A stretch of 64,000 nucleotides of DNA from Cryptomeria japonica (Eukaryota; Streptophyta; Pinopsida; Cupressales; Cupressaceae). Location: NCBI RefSeq assembly GCF_030272615.1, contig NC_081408.1:765894830-765958829 (forward strand). The letters run 5' to 3'. Of the stretch, positions 35,236-46,357 are shown piece by piece (within the stretch, counting starts at the first letter, position 1; every line of letters starts with the position of its first letter). The notes under the pieces were generated by a model. That model ran no database searches. It was not told where the DNA came from and worked only from the letters and a program-made list of their open reading frames with translations. The position numbers were made by a program, and so were the translations under genes.

Positions 35236-38200
35236 CTAGTCTAGCACGTCATCTACCCCCCCATCTTGCTGATCAATGTTTCGGGAAGGCAGGGAACACG
35301 CTAGAGGAGGAACATCCAACACAGCAGATGGAGCTATCACAAGATCCAAACAAGGGCTATGTTCATGTTCCGAGCCACATTGTTCTTGTCTAGGAGCTAG
35401 GATAAGTGCTTTAGAAAATTCATTAGATAAATGGTTATCAACATCAACAAGTTCATATTCACTATCAGAAGCAAGAGGAGTAACATTTTCATCATGAATA
35501 ACATTTTCATCCATATCATCATCAAGATTTATAAAAATAGGATCTTTAACTCTCACCAGATCAAGACCATCATGCATCTTATGTTTAGGAGATTTAGGCT
35601 CAATGTCCGGCTGAGGAGAAAATGGAATAATGCTTGTTGAAGGTGTTTTTGGAGATTGCAAAGTTTGAGAAGCAGCTGCTTGAGCTCTAAGACGACGCTT
35701 TCGTCGGCGTTCACGTGCAGAATGATTTCGTCTAGTCTTAGTAGGAAGTGGAGAAGATTGAGGAGGAGGAATGTTCTCATCCTTAGCACTTGGGTGTTTA
35801 GGTTGTGGTCTCTTAGGCTGGATAATAGGAGAAGAAGAAGGTCTCTTCTCTCTATAAAAAGAAGGAGGAGGAACTGCTCCATATAAGGGAAGAATATCTG
35901 GTTTAGGGAGAAGACCAAGTCCATCATGACGAGGAGGTATAGGTCTACTCTTAGGAAGTTTATTAGGCATAGACATAGTCACATCCATAGGGATGGGTTG
36001 GGAATCTTCTTGAGGAAAGACATTAGTTTTATCTTTCAAAGGAAGAACTTCCTTCTCAAGAATGATAGGAATGTCAAGTTTAGGTGTTCTAGGTTCACTT
36101 AGAGATAAGATCATATCTGTTTTCCACTTTTGATAAGATTTGAAAAGATGATCACTTCGCGGAGGAAGAGATTGGAATTGTTTAGGCCAAAAGTAGTCTA
36201 TAGGAACACTAGAAGTTCTTTCAGCTGGTTTAAAGAGACTATGATTGACAGTAACGACTTCACCATTATGGGGAAATTTCAAACACTTGTGAATAGGAGA
36301 AGCAATAGCTTTCATGGAAGATAGCCAAGGATAGCCAAGCTTCACACGAAATTGTTCGGAAGATGGAATAATAGCAAAGTTCACATCAAGGGATTTGTTA
36401 TGGACTTCAATAGGCAATGCAATAGAAACAATTGCGGGAGAAGAAAATGCATCAAATAATTTCACAATCACATCTGTTTTGTCATAGATCACTTGATTCA
36501 ATTGCAAAGTAAAAAGAAATTCTTCAGTAATAACATTAACCATGCACGAAGGATCAATAAGCACTCCACGGCAAGGTGTATTCTTAACTTTTGCAACTAT
36601 GTATAAAGGACCATCAGGTGTCCTAATGGTTTCACTGGAATCAAATGTGATGGAAGGTTCTTCAGGGATTTCTTGCTGCTCTACAAAGTTAATCACATTC
36701 GGGGTCATAGACACAAGACCATCAGATGAAAGAGAGGAATCATTAGCCTCAATTGCATTAGAGGTATGAGAAGGCAATGGATCAGTGAAAATATGAAGAT
36801 TTTGGTTAGGAGGAGCTACAGATGTGTTGCCTTTATCATTCACTCCAGAAATAGAAATAGTATTATTATCAATCAAATCCTGAATTTTACCCTTTAAAGA
36901 AAAACATTTTTCAGTATCATGACCAGGCTGACGATGAAATTGACAACAAGCTTTGTTATCAAAATAAGGTGAAGTAATCTTTGCAGGATCAATTTGCCTT
37001 ATAGGAGGAAGAGTAAGCACATTTTGTTCCAATAACTTATTCATAATACTATGCAATGATTCATTCAAAGGAGTATACTTTCTTTCTCTCTTGAAAAATT
37101 TAGAAATAGGAGGCACACCTGATGCTGCATTCACATTGTTGTTGATGATGTTTTCATTGAATTTGATGGAATCTCTGTTCGGTTTAAACTTCCCAAATGG
37201 TTGTTGACTGCTATCACCCTTATCACTCGGAGCCATAGGATGTGATTGTTCCATTTGACTCACAGTCAGTTGATAATTGTGAAGAGTTGCACACAACTGT
37301 TGGAAAGAAGTAAACTCAGAAAACATAAGTTTGTATCGAATATATTTTTGTAAATTAGAAATAAAGATTCTTTGAATATCATTGTCAGGCACTGGAAAAG
37401 AAATTTGAGCATACAAATGCTTATATCTACCAATGAAATCAGTCACTTTTTCTTTAACACCTTGTTTACAATGCATTAAATCAATCAAAGTAACTTTAGG
37501 ACTTATATTGTTTTGAAATTGTTGAATGAAAGCATTTGCAAGTTGTTCGAAAGAAGTAATAGAATAGGAAGGCAACGAGCAATACCATTGTAGGGCTTTG
37601 TCTCTTAATGTTCTAGTAAACAGTTTTGCAAGCAACCTTTGGTCATAAGCAAAATCAGTACAAATTGTTTGAAAAGTCTTAACATGTGTTAGAGGATCTC
37701 CTTTACCATTATAAAGCTCCAAATGCGGGATTTCAACATGTTTAGGAGGGATAGCTCGAACAATGTCAAGAGAAAGTGGGCTCGCAACGTCAAATGTGGG
37801 CACACTGAACTTAGATTGATTCATAGAGGCAATTTGTTGCTGTAAAGAAGAGACAATTTGTGCTAGATTGTTAATGGTCGCTTCAGTCGAAGAATTCATA
37901 TTGGATGTGTTAGATTGAGATGGAGGTGTTATGTTATTGAAAGAAGGTAAAGAGTAAGGTGGTGGGACTCTATGATAATTAGTCATAGGAGATGATTGGA
38001 CAAGAGGAACACTACAAGGAGGAATGGAATGGTTAAATGAATTGCCCCCTTGCGTCATGTTCATTTGTGAAGATGTAATAGGAACACTCATTGGAGTAAT
38101 GAATGAAGAAGTCGGATTGAATGAAGGAAGAGGGTTAATTGAAGAAGAAGGGTTGCCCCCATGATTAGTAATCACGGGAGGAATGTTTTGTGTTGAAGTA

Positions 38201-38589
38201 GTCATTATGTTTGATGTAAAAGTAGGTATACTAGCAATAGGAGTCGTCAAAGGAATAGAATGATTGTCTTGGGTAGGAGGTTGTGTATAACCTAAGGTTT
38301 CGGCACAACTCTTCATAGGCATCACATTTGAATCCACAATGTGTGCAATACCACGCAAAATATCAATTCTATTCTTATCACTTTGAAGCATACGTTTTAG
38401 ACCCTCAATTAAAGGAAGAGCTTGACTATCAGGGTATTCTTGAGACATCCATTGTCGAAAATCGTCAAATTGGTTATCCAATTTCGAAAGTTGTTCTACA
38501 GAAACCTCATGGAGAGCTTCTTCATCATTAGGAGGATTAGAGGAATTACCCATGTCCTCGTTAAAAAGGCTATTCAAATTAGGTTCCAT
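35236..38589 (-). CDS. Gag with protease-like domain, element G
   Basis: An uninterrupted ORF of 1117 codons with ATG at 38589. The N-terminal 250 residues include a coiled region and Ser/Thr/Pro-rich linkers. The Gag core spans about residues 255-450 (LELYNGKGDPLTHVKTFQ, LRDKALQWYCSLP, LANAFIQQFQNN). A CHHC zinc motif (CQFHRQPGHDTEKC) follows. Near residue 700 is a retropepsin-like fold (GPLYIVAKVKNTPCRGVLID) in which the usual active site DSGAS reads DPSCM, so proteolysis is unlikely. The tail has two Arg/Lys-rich stretches and acidic ends. There is no RT or integrase, so the protein presumably packages RNA for enzymes supplied by a partner. The intact frame suggests recent activity or selection. 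Confidence 0.9.
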   Translation of the reverse strand: MEPNLNSLFNEDMGNSSNPPNDEEALHEVSVEQLSKLDNQFDDFRQWMSQEYPDSQALPLIEGLKRMLQSDKNRIDILRGIAHIVDSNVMPMKSCAETLGYTQPPTQDNHSIPLTTPIASIPTFTSNIMTTSTQNIPPVITNHGGNPSSSINPLPSFNPTSSFITPMSVPITSSQMNMTQGGNSFNHSIPPCSVPLVQSSPMTNYHRVPPPYSLPSFNNITPPSQSNTSNMNSSTEATINNLAQIVSSLQQQIASMNQSKFSVPTFDVASPLSLDIVRAIPPKHVEIPHLELYNGKGDPLTHVKTFQTICTDFAYDQRLLAKLFTRTLRDKALQWYCSLPSYSITSFEQLANAFIQQFQNNISPKVTLIDLMHCKQGVKEKVTDFIGRYKHLYAQISFPVPDNDIQRIFISNLQKYIRYKLMFSEFTSFQQLCATLHNYQLTVSQMEQSHPMAPSDKGDSSQQPFGKFKPNRDSIKFNENIINNNVNAASGVPPISKFFKRERKYTPLNESLHSIMNKLLEQNVLTLPPIRQIDPAKITSPYFDNKACCQFHRQPGHDTEKCFSLKGKIQDLIDNNTISISGVNDKGNTSVAPPNQNLHIFTDPLPSHTSNAIEANDSSLSSDGLVSMTPNVINFVEQQEIPEEPSITFDSSETIRTPDGPLYIVAKVKNTPCRGVLIDPSCMVNVITEEFLFTLQLNQVIYDKTDVIVKLFDAFSSPAIVSIALPIEVHNKSLDVNFAIIPSSEQFRVKLGYPWLSSMKAIASPIHKCLKFPHNGEVVTVNHSLFKPAERTSSVPIDYFWPKQFQSLPPRSDHLFKSYQKWKTDMILSLSEPRTPKLDIPIILEKEVLPLKDKTNVFPQEDSQPIPMDVTMSMPNKLPKSRPIPPRHDGLGLLPKPDILPLYGAVPPPSFYREKRPSSSPIIQPKRPQPKHPSAKDENIPPPQSSPLPTKTRRNHSARERRRKRRLRAQAAASQTLQSPKTPSTSIIPFSPQPDIEPKSPKHKMHDGLDLVRVKDPIFINLDDDMDENVIHDENVTPLASDSEYELVDVDNHLSNEFSKALILAPRQEQCGSEHEHSPCLDLVIAPSAVLDVPPLACSLPSRNIDQQDGGVDDVLD

Positions 38590-39853
38590 CTCCTCAGTAG
38601 TTAAACCTCAGAAAGACTTAATTCTACGGCTTCGTCTAACAGGAATAGTGTAAGTAGGGCTTATTGTTGTAAAACTCATGCACTAGAAAGAGAGAGAAGA
38701 TTTTGAATTTAGAGGTAGCAATTTTCAGTAAAATCAGCCAATCTTCTGGATTTAAGCTGTTAAATGCAATCACAACAGTCTCCCGAAATTTCGGAAAAAA
38801 TGTCTGGGACCGTGGCGCCCGGAGTGCAACACGGTCCTTGCAACTTTTTTCGAAATTTGCAGGGATGAAAGGTATGATGATTTTAGAGCTAATCTAAAAA
38901 AATTGAGTGATTTTACGATCTGTAGATAGGCCAAATTAAAGTTGCAATCTCAAAATTGAACCCTATCAAGATTGTCGAAAAATGCAAAATTTGAATTTTG
39001 AAAAAGAGAGGGAAACTAAAATTTTGAATTTTATGATTTTAGAGGGAATGTCAAGAGCAATGCAAATTTTGAAATTTGAAAATTGACTCAATTTCACGCA
39101 AAATTCAATTTTGAAAGCAGAAATCGAAGTTGTTGTAATTAAACACTTAATTTCAAAAGTCACAAAATGCAAGAATTTGAATAAAGCACTGAAATTTCGA
39201 ATGAATGCAAACACAATTTTCAGATTTATGATAATAAAAACGCAATTTTGACACAAAATTTTAATTTCAATGATTTTTGAATGATTAGAAGCCTTAGACC
39301 AAGCAATCGCAAGACCAACTTTGACTGTAATTTTGAAAGTGTTATAATTGACAAAATCAGCCAAAATTCTGGATTTTAGCAGGAAAATACAGCAAGATCT
39401 CGCTCCCGAAATTTTGGAAAAAATGTCGGGGACGATGGCGCTCGGAGTGCAACACAGTCCTCGCAACTTTTTTCCAAATTTTCAGGGATGAAAGATATTG
39501 TGATTTTATTGCAGAATCCAAAGTTACAGTTGATTTGGAGATGTTTTGATTGGTCAAATTGTCGGACAATGGTTGAATTAAGAGGGTTTCAAAAATTAGG
39601 GTTTTGACATTTAACCACTTAATTTTCAGAATTAAAGCACAAATATGAATTGAAAATTTGTAATAGAAGGGCAGATCTGAAACAGGCATTAACATTTAGA
39701 CATTTCGCAAGTTCAATTATTAAAAAGAAAATTTAGGGTTTTTATGCAATCACCTCTAAAATTTTGCAAAAGATCAAACATGGAAATGTAATCAATTTTT
39801 TCAGATCTAAGCATGAAAAATCAGAAAGGATGTTCACGTCGGGTTCACCAAAA
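38590..39853 (-). other. Leader of element G with a duplicated segment and primer site
   Basis: A segment of about 160 bp occurs twice (about 38720-38885 and 39345-39505). Each copy carries GGGACxxTGGCGC and GAGTGCAACAC. A related form is in the LTR at 33766 and 40229. Next to the 5' LTR the minus strand reads TTTTGGTGAACCCGACGTG, which serves as the primer binding site. No ORF is credible. Confidence 0.65.
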
Positions 39854-40960
39854 TGTAAAGCGGAAAATCGCGATCGAACCCTAGTTGTTCTCCCCTCTTC
39901 CAACTCCGAGGAGAGAGAAGGGAGGTTTGCTAGGATTCGATGGTTTTCACTTAGGGGAGAGACTTTACATTCAAAAGAGGGGTTGAAACTCATAAGATCC
40001 AATCCCACACAATGTAAGATTGGATGCTAAATGAATTTCAAGGGTTAGGAAAGCAAGGCTACCCTCTTTTGTAAAGAATGTTGTTAAGGAAATTAAGCTA
40101 AGAATACATAGAAAGTCATAAAGATTCGCTTATAAACTGAGTTCGGGTTATAGGATGAAGCTGCGGACCTGGAATTAGCAGTAGAATGTCGATACAGCGC
40201 TGTCCTGCAAATTTGAGCAAAAGTTGTCGGGACGATGGCGCCCGGCACAACGGTCCTCCGAAAAATCCGCGAAATGAAGGGGGATCTGTTCGTCTCTGCA
40301 CAAGGATTCCAGATCTTCAATTTCAGCCGCGTACCTGCAACCTTGTTCTAAGGATGTTTGTATCCTTATGTGCGAAGGTATAGATGTTGTATGTTGTATG
40401 TTGTAGCATGTAGTATGTGATTTCCTCTTCAATGGTTGAATCCTTGACTTGAATGCAACACTTAGCCTTGAATGGAGACTTGAAATGATCAATTGCTTGA
40501 AGGAATGCTTGAATGCTTGAATGCTTGAATGTTTGAGTATAGTTTCCACGCTTTTTCCCTCATGTATCTCTTCTCTCCAAATGAGAGAGAAAAATGTAGT
40601 TTATATACTTGTCATTTAGGGCTGATAGACTGATTTTCCCGACCTTAGGCCGACCAGGAAATGTAATTTCCAAATTGCAAACAAAAAGACCCGAGCCCCT
40701 TAGGAGACCGGGCCCAAAATAATCCCCCAGGGACCAGGGCGCTGGGTGCCCTGGTCCTGAAGGACCAGGGCGCTGGGCGCTCTGGTCCCACCTCCCGGGA
40801 CAGCAGGGTGCAAGGAGGTTCAGGCCAGGGTGCTTGAAAAATGCAGTTTTCAGTGTCGCGAGCAAGTTTTGGGGTCTCCATTCAGGTTGCGTGTTGCGTC
40901 GCCATCGTGAAGACCGAAATGCAGTTGAAATTGCAAGTGTCACAATTTTAGGATGCTACA
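39854..40960 (-). repeat. 5' LTR of element G (right)
   Basis: Partner of 33391-34496. It ends GATGCTACA and is followed by CTTAA. Its GC-rich hairpin is at 40730-40789, where one base pair differs from the left LTR on both sides of the stem. Confidence 0.92.
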
Positions 40961-40965
40961 CTTAA

Positions 40966-41059
40966 TTATTTACCCAACTGCTGGTTCTCATTGGTTTTCT
41001 ATTTGGGCAACAGGAGTATTTATTTATAAATTTTAAGAAATCCAATTTGTTAGCCAACA
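40966..41059 (+). repeat. End of the 3' LTR of element T
   Basis: It matches the right half of the 5' palindrome (22585-22680) with two substitutions near the end (TTG for CCG). It also extends into TTATTTACCCAACTG, which fits the left arm of the palindrome better than the right. It ends CCAACA before the ATTTT duplication. Confidence 0.85.
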
Positions 41060-41064
41060 ATTTT

Positions 41065-42037
41065 CATCTTAAACATCATTATTATCATTTTCATATCATT
41101 TATCATCACATCATTTTCATATTATTATCATTTCACATATCATTTTCATATCATTTATCATCACATCATTTTTATATTATTATCATTTCACATATCATTT
41201 TCATTTTATTTCTCATCACATCATTATCATATCATTTACCATCACATCATTTTCATTTAAATCTATCCACATATCATTTATCCTTTTCATTTCATTTATC
41301 ACACAACATTATTATCATTTTTATTTCATTACCATACATCATTATTATCCTTTTCATTTCATTATCAAACATCATTATTATCCTTTTCATTTCATTATCA
41401 TACATCATTATTATCCTTTTCATTTCATTTATCACATCACATCATTTTTATTTTCATATCATCAAACAAATTATTATATTTCATTAATATCTTTTATATC
41501 ATTAAAACACATCATTTTCATTTAAAATATATCATCACATCATTATCATTTTTCATCATTTTACATATCATAAAAAAAAAAGTCATTACATTTTCATAAC
41601 ATCATTTATCATTAAATGCATCATTACCATTTAACATATCATTAATATCATGCATACATAAAGAAATCATTTGCAACATAAAATCAATACATGTGCATTC
41701 ATCCACAATCATACAATATATCATAACCATTTGCATACATATACATCATCATATATAAAGTCATCATCATCACAAAGCATAAAAAAAACATATAAAATCC
41801 ATCACATATCATGCATATCACATCAACAAAATCACATACATCCAATCATCATAAAAACATCGCATATCACCGTCGCCAACAAGGAGATCTCGTCATATAT
41901 ATATATATATCTCTCATCAAAGAAAATTACATATGAATCAGTGTACAATGATGTCATAACCATGTTGCTTTCGGTGTGGTACTCTTGCTGCATAAGTTGG
42001 TTTATTCTCTTTGAGGGTTTTACCGGTTATGGCTCTT
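41065..42037. repeat. CAT-rich low-complexity spacer of element F
   Basis: 41065-41660 is a degenerate run of ATCATT, TTTCAT and TTATCAT words. 41660-42037 is a looser version with CATATCATCA words and an AT dinucleotide run near 41899. ORFs here are translation artefacts of the repeat. It corresponds, inverted, to the ATG-rich spacer at 63400-63760 of element E. It separates the pol end from the antisense PMD gene. Confidence 0.6.
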
Positions 42038-42142
42038 TGATGTGATATATATATCTCGACACCTTCTCCTCCTTCGCCCATCTCGGTACTTCCTCCTCAT
42101 CCTCCACCCATCTCAACACCTCTTGCACCTGCATCTCCTCCC
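42038..42142 (-). pseudogene. C-terminal remnant of the PMD pseudogene of element F
   Basis: The plus strand reads CTCCTCC and CCACCC-rich DNA like that at 48740-48850 on the other side of element M. On the minus strand this is the Gly/acidic-rich tail of the PMD ORF. M was inserted into this tail, as the ATACC duplication shows. Confidence 0.45.
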
Positions 42143-42147
42143 ATACC
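42143..42147. repeat. Target site duplication ATACC (left) of element M
   Basis: ATACC precedes the LTR at 42148 and recurs at 48617-48621 after the other LTR. Confidence 0.85.
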
Positions 42148-42934
42148 TGTTAGGATTCCCAAAGATACTAAGAGGGGGGTGAATCAGTATCTTACCGGCT
42201 AGTAAATTACTTGATTTAAAACATGTAAAGCATATCAATACAATGTACCGGTAAACTAGAAATAATGCAATAAATGAGAGTAACAATATCAACATGAAAA
42301 ACACACCATAACACAGTTGTTTAACGAGGAAACCCAATGTGGGAAAAACCTCGGTGGGATTTGCGACCCACAATATTTGCTTACTAGCCAATAAGTGAAT
42401 ATTACTCTTACAATAGGGGCCTGCACATGTAGGAAGGCCAAGTGCCTAGAGCTCACTGCTCAATTACAAAATGGGAAGTCACACTGACTTACAAAATGGA
42501 TTATGTAAATCCAATGTCTTGTACTGCTTCAAAATAGCATCTGTTATGCTAGATCCAATACCGGTTTTAGCTCTGCTTCATACATAAACCCTTAACCTAT
42601 AATTCACATATTAGGTCTGCCTTATTTCACCTATCATATTGTTTTTAAAATGTTCTACAATGATCTCATACATATATGAGTCATTTTAGAACTCGCCATG
42701 TCGTCTTACAATGATTTTACAATTAATTACAAGATATATTATAAACAAAATTCCTGTCGGTCTGGGTGCCAGTATTCTTCCTTTTATTGTCGGTGTTCTA
42801 TATGCCGGTGTAGAGTCTGTTGTTGTCGGTGCTGGTGTATTTGTCTTGCCGGTATCATATGATTGTCAGGTTGCCATGAATGACAAAACCTTCAATCACC
42901 TACAATCTCTCATTGGAGTGTGCATTTGCCAACA
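42148..42934 (-). repeat. 3' LTR of element M (left)
   Basis: It starts TGTTAGGATTCCC on the plus strand and ends GCCAACA. The complement of CTGATTCACCCCCCTC, shared with C and P, is near its plus-strand start. ORFs inside are shadows. Confidence 0.9.
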
Positions 42935-43160
42935 ATCTCCCCCTTTGGCATTGATGGCAACACTCATGAAAAAAATCCAAAAAGTGTCATCCAAAAAGAA
43001 TTTGCCAAAATTGTCTTACCCAAAACTATGTGCCAAAAATAATATGTGCTCCCCCTGAGTAGATGAGCCATTTTCTGATTATTTTTCTCATTACCACTAC
43101 TCCCCCTTTGGCATCAATGACAAAGGTTGTCAAAGTGTCAACTGAGTGTGGTTTCCAACT
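42935..43160 (-). other. 3' untranslated region of M with repeated polypurine tracts
   Basis: On the minus strand the tract CAAAGGGGGAGAT touches the 3' LTR. Related tracts are at about 43099-43110 (CAAAGGGGGAGT) and 43049-43056 (AGGGGGAG). Repetition of the polypurine tract before the 3' LTR is a known feature of the Sirevirus branch of copia elements. Confidence 0.7.
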
Positions 43161-46100
43161 TCATCCCTTCAACCGGTTAGTTACAATCTGAAAAAGGTCT
43201 GCCAATACCAGATTCAGGCTCTCAGTGAACCGTTCACTGTCCTTTAATGCAGCCTCTGTCCTCTGAATTGTACTGGTGAGGTGTTGCATTTGTTGTTCTG
43301 GTGTCTTCTGTCCTCGAACTAATGCCTCGGATATCTCTTTTCTCAAGGAGGCGAGGTAGTCCAATTTTGGACTAAGTCTCCATTTCAGTTCTCTTGCCTT
43401 TCCTTTTATTCTTTCCTTCTCTCTTTCCAATTTCTGATGTTCCTCCTCAAAACTTGTTATTTTCTGCTCAAAAACTGATAATGGTTCAAATGAATTAATG
43501 AAATTGTCAGCCAATTTATTTATTTCTTCCTGTACCATACTGATCTTCTTCTCTATATCCACTGTCAAAAAGTTTGTTTTACATGTATCTCTGTACAATA
43601 TTTTAAATTCCTTTAGTGTATTACATAGTGTCGGTAAAAGAGTGTCAAATTATCTCATACACTTCTTTATTTCCTCTTCAAAGAATTTATGTTTTTCTTT
43701 CTCAATTTTCTCTTTGAATGCTTCCTCATTTATTTGTTCAACTGTCACAATGTTGTTAGTAATATACTTAGACAATGTGTCAAGTTGATTTAAAGAATCT
43801 TTATTATCCACATTACACTTGGGTGCTATCATTTTCAAAATTGGGATTGTATCGTCAATATCTTTGTATGCTTGTGCACTGCACTCTATTATTTTCTTGA
43901 TTGAATCCTGTCGCATTTGTTGGTCTGAATTCTGCCATGGAAGAACCAACAATCTGTATTCTGCCGGTGTGAGTAACTTCTTTGCTTGTAGTGACCTCAG
44001 TTTATGTTTGCATTTCTCTAAGAAAAGGCTTAGTTTTCTCAGCTGTTGCCGGTGGCACTGTCTCTGCATGAACCAGTTCCTGTGAGGGAGCCTGTTGCTC
44101 TGCCTGTTTCTCAGTGTTGTCCACTGCTGGTTTTTCTTCTGTTCTGCCTATTTTTGGTGGCTTAGCTGCCACATCTAATTTCCCAGTTGATTTCTTATCT
44201 ACCACAATATTGACTTTCTGAGTGTCAATGTTCATTGTATATAACACCTCAGAATCCGGATTTGTATCCTCATGTGGTCTGTCCATACTCTCAGTAGCTG
44301 GTTGATTGTCAGTAGTAACTACAGGCAGTGGGGATAAGTTGTCTGTTATTTTTATACTGGGTGGTCCACCAACCTTACCTTTTCCCTTATCCTTATGATA
44401 TACCTTGATGGGTTTAGGGCTTCAATACTCAACCTGCTTCTCCTTTTCTACAAAGAATATATCCCATGCATTAGCTGTCTCTTCTATTACTTCATTCACT
44501 CTACCTACCATCAGTGCTACATATCGGTGAGTAGTTGAAAATACTGACCAGTTAGCCTCAGAGATCAATTGATCTATCTCTTCAGGTAAGTTGACAGGAT
44601 GTACAACAAGTAGTTTTTCAATCTTTATTTTCTTATCAAGCTCAACAATAGCTAGCCTTCTAGCGTCTAGTCTTTTATACAGATCTGTCAGTATTTCATC
44701 AACCTCATATCAAAAATTTCTTGTAAATATCTAAGTGTAAGATTACACTGTTCTCTACTTTCTCCTTGTCATTAGCCGATAGTGTGTCATATAATTTGTT
44801 AATGTTTTTCAACTTTCCATCCTCTGTTATTTCATTGAGAAGTTTATTAATGGGAGCAATAGTTTGTTGAGTCTTCTTCTTAGGGGTCATCTTCTTCTTT
44901 GGAGTTAATTTCTTAGCTGGGGGCCTTACTGCCTATTGTTTCTGTCTTGTTCTTTTAGGAGAAGGTGAAGATACCGGTGAAGATTTTCTTTTCCTCTCAA
45001 CTCTTTTGAATTCAGCTGGTATGTCGCTTTCTGAAGAAGTTCCAACCAGTGAAAGGTGAGTTTCTGGTTGAAGTGCTTCTAACTCATCTTCAGTAATACC
45101 AGTTTGTTATAGTACAACTTCCTTAATAGCTTTTTCTTGTCTGGTTCCTTTTCTAATAGTTGCCTCAACCTTCTTAACATTTTTCTTGGATTGAATTTGT
45201 TTTTCTATAGTTTCAACACTACCAAATACTTTTTCTTTAGGTTCCTTAGGTGCTTCCAGGAGGGCTTTTGCATAAGTTTCTATTATGTTGTCATCAGTTT
45301 CATATCCCATTTCAGTAACCCAGATTGTTCTAGGGATAACTACCTCCATCCAAACTTCATCCTTCTTTATTACAAAACAGATTTCATCCTTATATTTGTC
45401 CACAATTGCTTGTGACAATCTAACTCTAGTCTTCATTCGGGCCTTCAATGCTTGAAAATACTCATTTATGTTCTTTTCCCTGTTCTCTCCCATGTTGTTC
45501 AGTAAATCTAACAATTGTTTGCCTACCGGTATATCAAAACCAAAATTTCTAATACCAATACCGGGTACTTGTTTGGTTATGTGCAACATTAGACAAACAA
45601 GTAGGTTTCCAAATCTGAATGTTCCCTTTTTGTCTTTCTTTATCTTTCCCAAATTATCAATTAGTTCATCCTTAAGCCATTCACACACATCTATTCTTGC
45701 ATTATCTTTTACCATATCATAGGCACTTTTAATGCATAGGCTAGAGACTGAGTTTAACCTATTTGCATGTGTAGTTTTGTAGCCTAAGATCATACTGATG
45801 AATTTGACATTGATATCTGTTACATCATTTACCCTTAAGGATCTCTTATCAGATGTTGCATCGGTTAGGTTTATCACTAGGTCATTTGAGACCTTCTTTG
45901 TTTTATTAGGTTTGTTACCAGTGGAGGGTAACCCTGTCACAGTCTTTACTGCTTCTTTTGTGATTTTGTGAACTGAATCCAACCAGAAGAATGCACCATG
46001 TACCCTGCTTAATACTATCCTTATAACATCCTTGGGGAAATTCGAGATACTGAGAATTTCAGTGAAACCTAGGGTTTCTACTATCTTATGTTCAGGTTTG

Positions 46101-46357
46101 ATATTTCTAGATTCATCACAAATTATAGATTTATACATGTTTTTGATTTCCTCATCACCTAATTCCTCTATATGACAATTTATATACATTCTAGGGTCTT
46201 CAGCATAAACTACTCCCTTAGGGATTTTAGAGAATGCACCAATGTTATCATCTTTCTTAGCAATTTTGGGAACTAACTGGAATATGGGTCTAGGGCATTT
46301 GATAACCTCAACAACAATAGGGTTTGCAATGAATTCAGGAGTAGATGAAGAAGCCAT
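43161..46357 (-). pseudogene. ORF2 of element M, large protein of unknown function
   Basis: It runs from ATG 46357 (MASSSTPEFIANP) to a stop at 43161, about 1060 codons. The first 416 are open, and stops and shifts follow. Residues 1-330 align by eye with ORF2 of P: CHIEELGDEEI versus CHVEELGPVEI, KITKEAVKTVTGLP versus KITKEVIHLITGYP, and WLKDELIDNLGKIKK then FGNLLVCLM versus LLKNLFQNLNTIRK then FGSLLVCMF. The middle is Lys/Ser/Pro-rich (basic, possibly nuclear). The C-terminal 250 residues are heptad-rich coiled coil. The two motifs resemble the accessory ORFs of T and B and the plant mobile domain. The function is unknown. Confidence 0.7.

Larger units (their letters stand above)
33391..40960 (-). 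mobile_element. Non-autonomous gypsy-like element G (Gag-only)
   Basis: This 7570-bp minus-strand LTR element is inserted in the 3' LTR of T with the duplication CTTAA (33386-33390 and 40961-40965). LTRs of 1106 and 1107 bp start TGTAAAGCGG and end GATGCTACA on the plus strand and differ at roughly 15-20 positions. It has a minus-strand primer site, a polypurine tract and one long uninterrupted ORF, and no integrase or RT. It is among the youngest insertions here. Confidence 0.93.
22489..41059 (+). mobile_element. Ty3/gypsy element T, host of element G
   Basis: Plus-strand gypsy element of about 11.0 kb without the nested element G. The order is palindromic 5' terminal repeat, primer site, Gag, protease, RNase H of archaeal-like type, RT with its own RNase H, integrase, word array, accessory ORF, then 3' LTR. 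The whole Gag-Pol region (23001-28493) is one frame broken only by about eleven stop codons, with no frameshift. Ends TG and CA with the ATTTT duplication support a real integration. G (33391-40960) lies inside the 3' LTR. Confidence 0.88.

Noticed and set aside
41047-41487. 146-codon open frame rich in His, Ile and Ser
   Set aside because: It is a translation of the CAT-rich low-complexity tract and has no protein-like composition.
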